Positions 34,438-46,010 of a stretch of DNA of 64,000 nucleotides are shown piece by piece. The stretch is from assembly GCF_026151205.1 (NCBI RefSeq), contig NC_087074.1, positions 496,001-560,000 of the forward strand, read 5' to 3'. Source of the stretch: Bolinopsis microptera (lineage: Eukaryota > Ctenophora > Tentaculata > Lobata > Bolinopsidae). Positions within the stretch are counted from its first letter, which is position 1, and each line of letters starts with the position of its first letter. A program made the translations under genes and the position numbers. The notes beneath the pieces were generated by a model. That model had not been told where the DNA came from, did no database searches, and saw nothing but the letters and a program-made list of their open reading frames with translations.

Positions 34438-37400
34438 ATGCCTCCCAGAAGGAAAAAGAAAAGGCCCGCAAAGGTCATAGACCTCGAAACAGTGAATGAA
34501 ACTGAAAACTCAAGTGAAACATCTCCTATTGAGACTATACCACCAGTTGAAGACAGTGAAACTGTAAAACCCACTACAAAGAAGAAAAAAGGGAAGAAAA
34601 ACAAGAAAACCGCTGTATCGCCCGATGATTCAGTAGTAGAACCAGTATGTCCCCCTGAAAGTGAAGAAGAAGCTAAATCAGCACCTCAAAAAAGCTCTGT
34701 CAGAAAGCGACCTACTGCAGCAGACCTTATAATATCAGAAGACCCCTCACCAGTTCCTGAAGTAAGCTCTGTCTCAGAAACCCTAGATATGAGCAGCGAG
34801 TCTTCTTCTAAAGTCTCAAGACGGGCTGCAGCGGTCGATTTTATGGACGAATCGACCCTGGTCCCTGCCAAAACGAGAAAATCCCCGAATACCAAGGCTG
34901 CGCTTCCAAAAGAGGAGGTGGTTAAAGCACATTCCTCTGAAACCGTGTCTCCAAACGAGAATGAGGAGATGACTGCGGAGGAGGAGGGGGATGGTATTGG
35001 AGGTGGCCTCGAGTTTCTAGGTTATCCTAACTTTGATGCTTACTCCAACTCTCTTCTGCCTGCAGGTTTGGAGAATTGTTTGTGGAGAATCGATAAATTT
35101 ATTTTTGGTCTGTTATTTGATTCTTATTCTTATCCTAATTGTGAAAAAATATTAAAGTATTATTCAGTGCCATTTCTTGAAAAAAATATATAAGTCACAT
35201 ATTGATTTCCTGGATAGTGGTTCAGTTCCTGAAGGTAACGAAACAGTTACCCAGCACAAAAGATGAGTACGATTTCTTCCTTTCTTACCCTTCCTTCATG
35301 GCGTTCAGTAAAAATCAGGGTCAAAGAGTCCTTCAACTCATTGGCAAGGTAATATATATTCAAATATTAACCTGTTTTTTATTGATACTGAGATACTGTG
35401 TGATCTTCCGCTATCAATATGATGCTGCTATCAATCATATGGATTTTCATAAAGTCTCTATCCAGTAATGTTCTATGCCAATAATTAATCATAACTCCTC
35501 CCCGCTATGCTAATTAAGCACTAATTAAGAACTTTATGTATTATGCTGATTTAATAGGACCCTCTCCAGATATTCAAACACCACCACGTGTATACTGATT
35601 TAGTCCTCCCCAGATATTCAAACACCACCATGTGTATCAAGCCTGGAACACACTCCCCTCCAACACAGTCACCGGTATAGAGGAACAGAGTGAGGCTGTT
35701 GTAGAGGCTAACGACACTCTGCTGGAGAGAGTTGATAAGATACTCGACATGTTGAAACAGAACAAGAACGAGAATAAACTCGAAGTGCAGCAGAAATCTT
35801 CTAAAAACGTGCGCGAGTGTTAAACGTTATTTCATCTGATTATCCGTGATTGAGAAAGTTTTGTCATATTTAATTTCCGAAATCTAATAAATTAGGTCTT
35901 GTCACTAGTTGAAATAGTTTTGATGATGATGAAATGTCAGGTGCTGGTAGCCGCATGGAACGCTAACAGTAACACCCAGCAAAACAAACCTATTCGTCTG
36001 CTCCACAGTAAGAACATCCTCAGACCGCAGTTGAGGTGGAAAGTGAAACCTGACAACACCAGTGTTCCCTTCGTCCCTAACATAAAACACAAACCTAACG
36101 CTAAGGTAACATGGTTATTGCTCTAGAAATATAAAGGTTATGTTACTTGTGTTCTAGAAATATAAAGGTTATGTTACTTGTGTTCTAGAAATATAAAGGT
36201 TATGTTACTTGTGTTCTAGAAATATAAAGGTTATGTTACTTGTGTTCTAGAAATATAAAGGTTATGTTACTTGTGTTCTAGAAATATAAAGGTTATGTTA
36301 CTTGTGTTCTAGAAATATAAAGGTTATGTTACTTGTGTTCTAGAAATATAAAGGTTATGCTACTTGTGTTCTAGAAATATAAAGGTTATGTTACTTGTGT
36401 TCTAGAAATATAAAGGTTATGTTACTTGTGTTCTAGAAATATAAAGGTTATGTTACTTGTGTTCTAGAAATATAAAGGTTATGTTACTTGTGTTCTAGAA
36501 ATATAAAGGTTATGTTACTTGTGTTCTAGAAATATAAAGGTTTTGCTACTTGTGTTCTAGAAATATAAAGGTTATGTTACTTGTGTTCTAGAAATATAAA
36601 GGTTATGTTACTTGTGTTCTAGAAATATAAAGGTTTTGCTACTTGTGTTCTAGAAATATAAAGGTTATGTTACTTGTGTTCTAGAAATATAAAGGTTATG
36701 CTACTTGTGTTCTAGAAATATAAAGGTTTTGCTACTTGTGTTCTAGAAATATAAAGGTTATGTTACTTGTGTTCTAGAAATATAAAGGTTATGTTACTTG
36801 TGTTCTAGAAATATAAAGGTTATGTTACTTGTGTTCTAGAAATATAAAGGTTTTGCTACTTGTGTTCTAGAAATATAAAGGTTATGTTACTTGTGTTCTA
36901 GAAATATAAAGGTTATGTTACTTGTGTTCTAGAAATATAAAGGTTTTGCTACTTGTGTTCTAGAAATATAAAGGTTATGTTACTTATGTTCTAGAAATAT
37001 AAAGGTTATGCTACTTGTGTTCTAGAAATATAAAGGTTTTGCTACTTGTGTTCTAGAAATATAAAGGTTATGTTACTTGTGTTCTAGAAATATAAAGGTT
37101 ATGTTACTTGTGTTCTAGAAATATAAAGGTTATGTTACTTGTGTTCTAGAAATATAAAGGTTATGTTACTTGTGTTCTCAAGAGCTCTTGAACCTGCAAT
37201 TGCAATATACACCTATCAAATATTTTCTAATGCTTCTTAGATGAAAAATGATAAATTATTTTTCCAGATTTTCAATTTCTACCCACAGGTGCCCCTACCA
37301 GAGATTTACAAATCACTGCTAAATGATGGACAGGATATAAATCTAACAGTTTTCTTGAAATCAGCAAGAGGAGATCAGAATGTCGACTATCCTCATCCCT

Positions 37401-40400
37401 ATCAGGTTTATATTTATCACGTTATTTCCGTCTTAGGATGTTCGTCATATTTTCGTAGCAGCATTATTGAATCAATTAAGGTGTAAACTGTAAAGATACT
37501 TAGTACATGAACAAATCAAAAACTATGTTAACTCATATCTCAACTTCTCAGCATGAGTTAGAAACTTTGGATCTACGACCATGGCAGCACGAACTAGGAC
37601 TAAAACAGGAGCCCAAGGAGGTAAAGGACACCCCCCTCACCATCATAGATCAACCTGATCAAATACCAGACCTCGTCAGGAAACTGGAGCAAGCTAAAGA
37701 GATAGCAGTGGATCTGGAGGCCCATAGTTACAGATCCTATCTAGGATTTACTTGTCTCATGCAGGTTTGTCTCATGAACCTGAACTTTTATTTCAGTTTC
37801 CTTCTCGTGATATAAACCTAAATTACTGAAAAATTTCACTGGTTCAAGATAGTGTGTCGAATACACCCAAAACTCGGCTTATCTCTGTTCATATCTTATC
37901 TTGTACCCTCCAACAGTCTCTGTTCATATCTTATCTTGTACCCTCCAACAGTCTCTGTTCATATCTTATCTTGTACCCTCCAACAGTCTCTGTTCATATC
38001 TTATCTTGTACCCTCCAACAGTCTCTGTTCATATCTTATCTTGTACCCTCCAACAGTCTCTGTTCATATCTTATCTTGTACCCTCCAACAGTCTCTGTTC
38101 ATATCTTATCTTGTACCCTCCAACAGTCTCTGTTCATATCTTATCTTGTACCCTCCAACAGTCTCTGTTCATATCTTGTCTTGTACCCTCCAACAGTCTC
38201 TGTTCATATCTTGTCTTGTACCCTCCAACAGTCTCTGTTCATATCTTATCTTGTACCCTCCAACAGTCTCTGTTCATATCTTATCTTGTACCCTCCAACA
38301 GTCTCTGTTCATATCTTATCTTGTACCCTCCAACAGTCTCTGTTCATATCTTATCTTGTACCCTCCAACAGTCTCTGTTCATATCTTATCTTGTACCCTC
38401 CAACAGTCTCTGTTCATATCTTATCTTGTACCCTCCAACAGTCTCTGTTCATATCTTATCTTGTACCCTCCAACAGTCTCTGTTCATATCTTATCTTGTA
38501 CCCTCCAACAGTCTCTGTTCATATCTTATCTTGTACCCTCCAACAGTCTCTGTTCATATCTTATCTTGTACCCTCCAACAGTCTCTGTTCATATCTTATC
38601 TTGTACCCTCCAACAGTCTCTGTTCATATCTTATCTTGTACCCTCCAACAGTCTCTGTTCATATCTTATCTTGTACCCTCCAACAGTCTCTGTTCATATC
38701 TTATCTTGTACCCTCCAACAGTCTCTGTTCATATCTTATCTTGTACCCTCCAACAGTCTCTGTTCATATCTTATCTTGTACCCTCCAACAGTCTCTGTTC
38801 ATATCTTATCTTGTACCCTCCAACAGTCTCTGTTCATATCTTATCTTGTACCCTCCAACAGTCTCTGTTCATATCTTATCTTGTACCCTCCAACAGTCTC
38901 TGTTCATATCTTATCTTGTACCCTCCAACAGTCTCTGTTCATATCTTATCTTGTACCCTCCAACAGTCTCTGTTCATATCTTATCTTGTACCCTCCAACA
39001 GTCTCTGTTCATATCTTATCTTGTACCCTCCAACGCTTCAACTGAGAAGTACTAACACTAAAACCTGCCCAGTTATCAACAAGAACAGAGGACTTCATAG
39101 TGGACACGTTATCACTGAGAACTGAGTTGTTACCATTAAATACTGTGTTTACAAATCCCGCCATACTCAAGGTATTTAATATACTGTGCCGAGTCACCTT
39201 TTACTTTGCAGCAAAAATAGAAGCAAATTCTTGAGATATAAAGCGTTTTAATAGGTTTATAGAGAAGTTCCAAGTGTTTCACTGTAAAATTGCAGGTACT
39301 ACACGGTGGTATAAATGATATCAGGTGGTTGCAACGGGACCTGGGACTTTACATTGTGAACATGTTCGACACCTACCATGCGTCCAAACAGCTGGGTCTG
39401 CCGAGATGTAGCTTATCTTATCTACTACACAAATACTGTGACGTTACTGCAGATAAACAATACCAGGTTTGTGCCAGGTATCTTTTTTTTACAGCGTAGT
39501 TTTTTTACAGCGCATTTGCGTGTGTACTTGTACATTACTATACAAGTACACCATGGAGGATGATCTTAATTTGACCCGATCTCTGAAGAAAATCAAGGAT
39601 TTCAATTATGAAGAAAAGGAAGATGTAGAGGGCTGTGTTGATAGATGGTTCACTACGACGGCAAAATAACTGAAAATAGACGACGTCGACATTCGTGAAA
39701 ATATGGACAAAGAAATATTAATAGCTCCGTCTATTTATAAAAGGTATATGGCATACTGGGTTACTCAAGCAGCAGACCTTGTACGGCGGCAGAGTAGGCA
39801 GATAAGCACTGTGATGGAAATCATTGAGTGCCTCAAGACGGAAGCGCGCGCTAGCAGACAAGGAAAAGGTGATCAGGCTGCAGGACCAGCTGCTGGTGCA
39901 GAAGGACGAACAACTACAGTTGTTTAAGACGTCGGTTGAAGAGACAGTACAAACAACGGTGGAGTCAGGGATTAAGAGCTACAGTGCAGCAGTACAAAAG
40001 GACAGCAAAAGTGGTACAATCTGCAACAGTAAAATTCTGAAGAATGTGATGAAGAGTGTGGCTGCAGAGGAGGACAGGAGCGAGAATCTGATTGTGTTTG
40101 GGCTGAAAGAAGAGGATGAAGAACAGCTTCCAGCTCTGGTAACCGCAGTATTGGAGGATATCGGGGAGAAACCTCATTTCGAAGCGAAAAGAGTCGGCTG
40201 GAAGAGGCCAGGTACGGCTATCAGACCAGTCAAGATCACCGTCCCAAGCTCAACAGCGGTTCATCAGATTCTGATAAAAACATGAAGACTGAGGCTGGCT
40301 GAGGCACACAAAGATGTATGGATTTGTCCTGATAGATCCAGTGAAGAGCGTGCAGCAAGGAAGAACGTGGTAACTGACCTGAAGAAGAAGAGGGCTGAAC

Positions 40401-43400
40401 AGACTCATCTCGACCACTACATCCGTAACGGGAAGGTCTGTAGCCGTGTTAAGAAGACACCATGAAATAATTCATGTCTCTCGGTTACCGATCAGTTTTC
40501 GGACGTTATCTGTATTTGAGAGACAATTATATTATATACATACACTATTATTTGATTGTTTCACACTTTTCACATTTCATCATTATATTACTATCCCAGT
40601 TAGCTGATTGGCGAATAAGACCGTTACCCGACGTAATGATAAAGTACGCTAGAGAGGACACCCACTACCTTCTATATGTGTACGACTGCTTGAGATACGA
40701 ACTTCTCAATCAAGGTTTGCTTATATCTTTACTAATATCATCTCTCTCCGAACTATTAATTGTTATAATCGATTCATTAGGTTTTGTCTTAATAGTGGTG
40801 TTATTAAACTTCAATTTATCATTATTATTATCAATTAAACTGTTAATTGCTCACTTGGATTTACCTTGGTAATACCCTAAAATGATCCTCCTTCAGGAAT
40901 GCACACACTAGAAAGTGTATACCGGAACAGTACTCTGGATTGTCAGCACACATTCCGAAAGCCTGTGTTTACTCAGGAATCCTACATGGAAGTTTATCAC
41001 AAAATACGAATCGCTCTCAAGCCACAGCAAAAAGAGTGTTTGAAGTAAGAATAAGATGTTCTATGTATTCAAGATAACGCTTTTAATGTTTATTATTATC
41101 TTTCTTGGCGTACAGAAAGAAACCGTTAGTTGAAAGCTTCTGGAACTTTCTAAATGTTCAACGAAGCTTCCAGAACAATGACATGACATGTACAATAATT
41201 GTATGTTTCGTCTACCTTACTAATTACTTCAAAATGTACCTCTTACCTACCTCCGTTCCTTAGCAGTTGTTCTACAGTCATCTTTAGTGTGCTGATTTTC
41301 CAATTAAGCGCCCAATCAAACAGTTAATTGTGTTCTTAATTGGGTGTTGTGTGAAGATTTGAGAAAGTTGGCCGATTTGTTCGATTATCTTCTAACGGTT
41401 GTACTACAGGTTGATATACGCGTGGAGGGACCATACAGCTAGGAGTGAAGATGAAAGTACAGCATTTGTACTGCCAAACCACATGATGTTCAAAATAGCT
41501 GAACTACTACCGGGAGATCAGGAGGGTGAGTGTGCTCCAGCGCCTCCCCCCTCTAGCGCCCTGCTAGTGGGCAGTGGCAGGGAGGGGGGTACCCCCTCTA
41601 GCGCCCTGCTAGTGGGCAGTGGCAGGGAGGGGTTGAGTGTACTCTAGCTCCCTGCTAGTGGGCAGTGGCAGGGAGGGGTTGAGTGTGCTCTAGCTCCCTG
41701 CTAGTGGGCAGTAGCAGGGAGGGGTTGAGTGTGCTCCAGTGCCCTGCTAGTGGGCAGTGGCAGGGAGGGGTTGAGTGTACTCTAACGCCCTGTTAGTGGG
41801 CAGTGGAAGGGAGGGGTTGAGTGTGCTCTAGCGCCCTGCTAGTGGGCAGTGGCAGGGAGGGGTTGAGTGTACTCTAGCGCCCTGCTAGTGGGCAGTGGCA
41901 GGGAGGGGTTGAGTGTACTCTAGCGCCCTGCTAGTGGGCAGTGGCAGGGAGGGGTTGAGTGTGCTCTAGCGCCCTGCTAGTGGGCAGTGGCAGGGAGGGG
42001 TTGAGTGTGCTCTAGCGCCCTGCTAGTGGGCAGTGGCAGGGAAGGGTTGAGTGTGCTCTAGCGCCCTGCTAGTGGGCAGTGGCAGGGAAGGATTGAGTGT
42101 ACTCTAGCTCCCTGCTAGTGGGCAGTGGTAGGGAGGGGTTGAGTGTGCTCTAGCGCCCTGCTAGTGGGCAGTAGCAGGGAGGGGTTGAGTGTACTCTAGC
42201 GCCCTGCTAGTGGCAGTGGCAGGGAAGGGTTGAGTGTGCTCTAGCGCCCTGCTAGTGGGCAGTGGCAGGGAAGGGTTGAGTGTACTCTAGCTCCCTGCTA
42301 GTGGGCAGTGGCAGGGAGGGGTTGAGTGTACTCTAGCGCCCTGCTAGTGGGCAGTGGCAGGGAGGGGTTGAGTGTACTCTAGCGCCCAGTTAGTGGGCAG
42401 TGGCAGGGAGGGGTTGAGTGTGCTCTAGCTCCCTGCTAGTATAGTGGCAGGGAGGGGTTGAGTGTGCTCTAGCTCCCTGCTAGTGGGCAGTGGCAGGGAG
42501 GGGTTGAGTGTACTCTAGCTCCCTGCTAGTGGGCAGTGGCAGGGAGGGGTTGAGTGTGCTCTAGCGCCCTGCTAGTGGCAGTGGCAGGGAGGGGTTGAGT
42601 GTGCTCTAGCTCCTTGCTAGTGGGCAGTGGCAGGGAGGGGTTGAGTGTGCTCTAGCTCCCTGCTAGTGGGCAGTGGCAGGGAGGGGTTGAGTGTACTCTA
42701 GCGCCCTGCTAGTGGGCAGTGGCAGGGAGGGGTTGAGTGTGCTCTAGCGCCCTGCTAGTGGGCAGTGGCAGGGAGGGGTTGAGTGTGCTCTAGCTCCCTG
42801 CTAGTGGGCAGTGGCAGGGAGGGGTTGAGTGTACTCTAGCTCCCTGCTAGTGGGCAGTGGCAGGGAGGGGTTGAGTGTGCTCTAGCGCCCTGCTACTAGT
42901 GTAGTGGGGGTTATTTGTCACTAATTTCGTCTTATTTGTGGTTAATTGCGAGTTTTATGTAAACATTTTACTCCACTGTTCGATATTATTCAAATTAAAG
43001 GAAAGTTGTATTTGAGTGTAACTTAAATTGCCAGTCAAATTAAAACTATCATATGATTTATCAGTTCACTGTCCTAGGTATCCTAGGTTGCTGTAACCCA
43101 CCCCCGCCTCTGGTGCGCCTGCACGTGCAAGAGTTACATCTAATCGTGGAGAAAGCGCGCCACTACAACCCCCTCCTTGATCCAGCTAATAATATCAGTG
43201 TTAACGAAGCGGAGTACACTCCTGGTTTGTTTAAGAGAAAATAATTTGAAATTTGTCTCTATCTAATCGGCCCTATTTAATCTATTGTTGATTTTCTCTG
43301 TTAAAGATATTGTGAGTAATTATTGTAGTCCCATTACCTTAGTATTGCTGTACAACTACTACAAATAATTGTTGTTGCTGGATTTAAAAAAACGATTAAT

Positions 43401-44184
43401 CCTTCAGGTTTTCTTGATATGACCCATCAGTCATCAGTAGAAAGCATTTTCACGTAATACTACTTCAGGTTTTCTTGATATGACCCATCAGTCATCAGTA
43501 GAAAGCATTTTCACGCCCAAGCAAACTCCAGCTCGCCGTATCAAAGAACGCAAGGAAATATTTTACATTCCCAAATCTGGACCCGATATAAAAATCAAGA
43601 ACAAGTCTGCAATCGAGGAAGATTGTGCATCAATAATATCAGAAACGGGAACTATCTCCGAATCAGTGTCTTCTCTCCAGTTCTTTGACACAGACGCCAT
43701 TAAAAATGAAATTACGGACGCTGTAAGGTCAGTAACCGACTCAATGTCAGCACCCTTCAGAATGTTCATGACGAAGATTGCTCAATTAAGAGACGAAGAG
43801 AAGAAAAAGGAAGATGAAACGCCCGAGCCAGTCAACCCAATCCAAGACATCGTTCCTCCAGAAAATAAAGAAGAAACAAATGAGGAGGATTCTTCTGTTA
43901 TAATCTTCAAACAACCTAATAAACGCACCTCAGAGGAAGCAGGAGACCTGAGAGCCACAACCAAACGCAGGAAGAAGACGGTGGGTGAGTTAAAACCGTT
44001 TAGTTACGAGGAAGTCACCATGACAAGTCTAGCTGCGGAAGAAGAAGTGAAGCCCCTGGAGCAGGGTGATATGTTAAATAAGGGAGACGATAGTCGGGCA
44101 ACTTCTATCAGGCAGAGGACTAATATAAAGTCCGGTAATAAGTCCAGTTTTCAGAAGTTTTTGAAGAAAAAGTTTAAGAAGTGA
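34438..44184 (+). CDS. EXOSC10: Exosome component 10 (Rrp6-type 3'-5' exoribonuclease)
   Basis: Thirteen exons: 34438-35065, 35218-35348, 35614-35808, 35941-36105, 37289-37405, 37552-37764, 39073-39171, 39296-39466, 40600-40714, 40897-41044, 41410-41525, 43078-43224, 43469-44184; GT-AG throughout, phases close (2961 bases, 986 residues). EXOSC10/Rrp6 is the nuclear exosome nuclease for rRNA, snoRNA and RNA surveillance. Seen: a long basic, acidic and Ser-rich extension in exon 1 (absent from the human protein), PMC2NT domain ([15 protein letters not shown]), [15 protein letters not shown], DEDDy nuclease ([43 protein letters not shown] in two parts, [14 protein letters not shown]), and HRDC domain ([29 protein letters not shown]). 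The last exon encodes a charged tail rich in Lys with likely nuclear-localisation signals. Introns 4, 6 and 11 are filled by minisatellites, intron 8 holds a retrosequence, and two acceptors are duplicated. Exon 1 start is inferred from the first ATG of the open frame. Confidence 0.95.
35556..35640 (+). repeat. Duplicated 3' splice site of EXOSC10 exon 3
   Basis: ccag followed by atattcaaacaccaccacgt occurs twice (AG at 35569 and 35613), step 44 bases, including the pyrimidine tract and about 24 bases of exon. A step of 44 shifts the frame, so the upstream site would yield a defective message unless the extra piece is itself removed. The second site gives the conserved frame. Confidence 0.85.
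36106..37180 (+). repeat. 31-bp minisatellite at the donor of EXOSC10 intron 4
   Basis: About 34 copies of a 31-base unit (gttctagaaatataaaggtt plus atgttacttgt) begin directly at the 3' end of exon 4. The real junction aag|gtaacatgg is followed by gctctagaaatat and aligns with the unit's aaggttatgtta...gttctagaaatat, so the unit appears to be derived from the junction, and each copy keeps a weak donor-like aag|gttatg. A ttatg/tttgc variant alternates with the main type, giving a partial higher-order pattern. Confidence 0.9.
37882..39037 (+). repeat. 35-bp minisatellite filling EXOSC10 intron 6
   Basis: About 33 nearly identical copies of a 35-base unit (tctctgttcatatcttatct plus tgtaccctccaacag). 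Every unit ends in a pyrimidine-rich run and caacag, and so looks like a 3' splice site. Because 35 is not a multiple of three and the unit lacks stops, all three plus-strand frames stay open for about 400 codons; these are not genes. The genuine exon 7 acceptor is 35 bases beyond the array, and a TGA blocks read-through in the exon 7 frame. Confidence 0.95.
39540..40470 (+). pseudogene. Degraded ORF1-only retrosequence in EXOSC10 intron 8
   Basis: Broken LINE ORF1-type protein: a coiled coil ([20 protein letters not shown]), SYSAAVQK, then [30 protein letters not shown], an in-frame TGA at 40283-40285, and continuation to [16 protein letters not shown] and a stop near 40465. Frame changes also occur near 39670 and 39870. 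It is homologous to the minus-strand remnant at 24573-25428. No reverse transcriptase follows; exon 9 starts 130 bases later. Target-site duplications were not identified. Confidence 0.85.
41526..42900 (+). repeat. 46-bp minisatellite at the donor of EXOSC10 intron 11
   Basis: About 30 copies of a GC-rich 46-base unit (tgctagtgggcagtggcagg plus gaggggttgagtgtactcta and gcgccc). The exon 11 end and donor, ggagg|gtgagtgtgctcc, align with the unit's ggaggggttgagtgtgctct, so the array was most likely seeded by duplication of the junction. In the units the donor gtgagt is altered to gttgag, which should weaken it. Variant bases (tactc/tgctc, gcgccc/gctccc) are shuffled among copies. Confidence 0.92.
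43401..43520 (+). repeat. Duplicated 3' splice site and exon start of EXOSC10 exon 13
   Basis: A 61-base step repeats ttcag|gttttcttgatatgac and about 45 further exonic bases through cattttcacg. Acceptors are at 43407 and 43468. The first copy then reads TAA in the coding phase, so its use would give a protein ending at ...VESIFT, without the roughly 220-residue tail. The second copy leads into the full last exon. Confidence 0.9.
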
Positions 44185-44554
44185 TCCGATTTTTTTCTTT
44201 TTAATTTTAGGGTAATTTATTCAGTTTTTATTGAGTGGTTGTAAACTGTTTTATCTTTTTTAAGTATTATAGCGACAAGATTTGTTATTCATTTTAACAG
44301 ACATTCTTAAATGATTATCTTTCTGCTGTTCGCTTGTTCTCACTTTGTATGTCTGAATGGTGGTGTTTGTTTCACAATTACTTAAACTCTGGGTTCGAAT
44401 CAAGGATTGTGGGACATAGTTGTGGGATATGCTAGGCTACTAGCGAAATTTGTACATCCTTGAGTCAAAAGCAAACTATCCTGTCATTGTTATGATTTTT
44501 GGCGCCGCGCGCAGCACGTATCCACGTTTGACCCAATCTTTTTCTTCAGTAGTG
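44185..44554. other. EXOSC10 to MDH2 intergenic region
   Basis: About 370 bases holding the EXOSC10 3' untranslated region and the MDH2 promoter. No further feature was recognised. ggttcgaatc at about 44394 resembles a tRNA T-loop, but no cloverleaf could be formed. Confidence 0.5.
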
Positions 44555-45973
44555 ATGGCTAATATTGTCAGAAGAGCTACCTGCCAGTTTTTCAATGTCG
44601 GGAGTAGAAACTTCAGTGTCTCAGCACCAAGACATGCCAAAGTCTCAGTTCTCGGAGCTGCTGGCGGCATTGGCCAACCCCTCTCTCTTCTCCTCAAACA
44701 GGTACTTTTAGTTTCAGTTACAAGTTCAGAAATGCTTTTGAAGAGATGCGTTTGTTTGCCGGTAAGGGTAGGTCTGAGCGTATACTAAAAAACATATGAG
44801 CCAGCCCATTATGCTCGGAATTTGTTTTATGTTGCCGGTATACCTCTTATCACAGAAAAGAAAGCCTTTTTCGGCCTGCGCCCATATACAACATGTATCA
44901 ATTACCGGTAGTAACCAAGAAGCCTGAGCACTAATAGTAGATTTTAAATTTGTCTACCCTAATATTGGTCAGGTTTTTGGATACTGCCCGATTTTAGTAC
45001 AATAAAACACCTTATATTTACCGGTTATGTAATTGAACGAGGGGGGGGGGGGGGGGGGGTCACTATAGTCACTATACTCGCGCCAGCATCCCCAACTAAT
45101 TCGAAGGACTTATGACTAATCGGTTCCGAATCAAAAGTTCAAAATTCAACTGTTTTATTTACCAATATGGATATGTTCATAAAGAATTCGTTTTAACTTG
45201 TTTGCATGAAAAGTATTAATAGAATGAAATAGTCTGTGTTTAACATATTATTACGTGCATAACAACAATATCAAATTAGTTTGTAAAAATAGGCATAGGC
45301 TGCTATATTCCCTGAATTAATCAACTATATTAAAACTATAATAAGAACCGTTGAGGTGAAATTGTTTGACTTCTAGATTGCTTGATGTGACAAAATTAAG
45401 ATTTATTGCCTCTATTTTGAAAAACCATACCTCGATTAGAACATAACTTTACTTTATGATCACTAGCAGGAACCCGTCTAACCCTTAAATGGTGTCAAGA
45501 CTCAAGAGACTAAAACAATTATTACCTATTTAATTCGCGTTTTTGACACCACTTGGGGTACCAAATTTTGGGCTCTAAAACTCCTATTTCTTGGCCAATT
45601 TTTTATTTTTTCATTCTGATTTGGAGGCCATTAAAGCATTTGACCCAGTCAAAAAAGTTTCAGTTGTATATCTTTGACGGTTTTTGCAGAAATTCGCGTT
45701 AAAGTTGATGCTGTGGTGTCAGTAAAATGGCAATATATATATATTTTTTACAAAAATCCGTTAAATATGCAGATAAATTTAGACTTATGGAACTATCCTA
45801 TTTATTGCACGGCAACAAGAGGCCCATATTGGGGGGGGGGGGGGGGGTCGCTACACTTGACCCCCCCCCTTAAGGTTTTAAAAAAAATCATTGATAGATT
45901 TACAGATCTAGCTTGACAAAAATTTTCAGAAAAAATCATGTTCACGGGAAGCGAAAATCCGTTCAGTTTTTCA

Positions 45974-46010
<37 letters not shown>

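Noticed and set aside
37852-39125. Three overlapping plus-strand open frames of about 384-423 codons with a 35-residue periodic sequence
   Set aside because: They are translations of a 35-base minisatellite inside EXOSC10 intron 6; all three frames are open only because the unit lacks stops.
44394-44403. tRNA-like T-loop ggttcgaatc
   Set aside because: No acceptor, D or anticodon stems can be formed around it.
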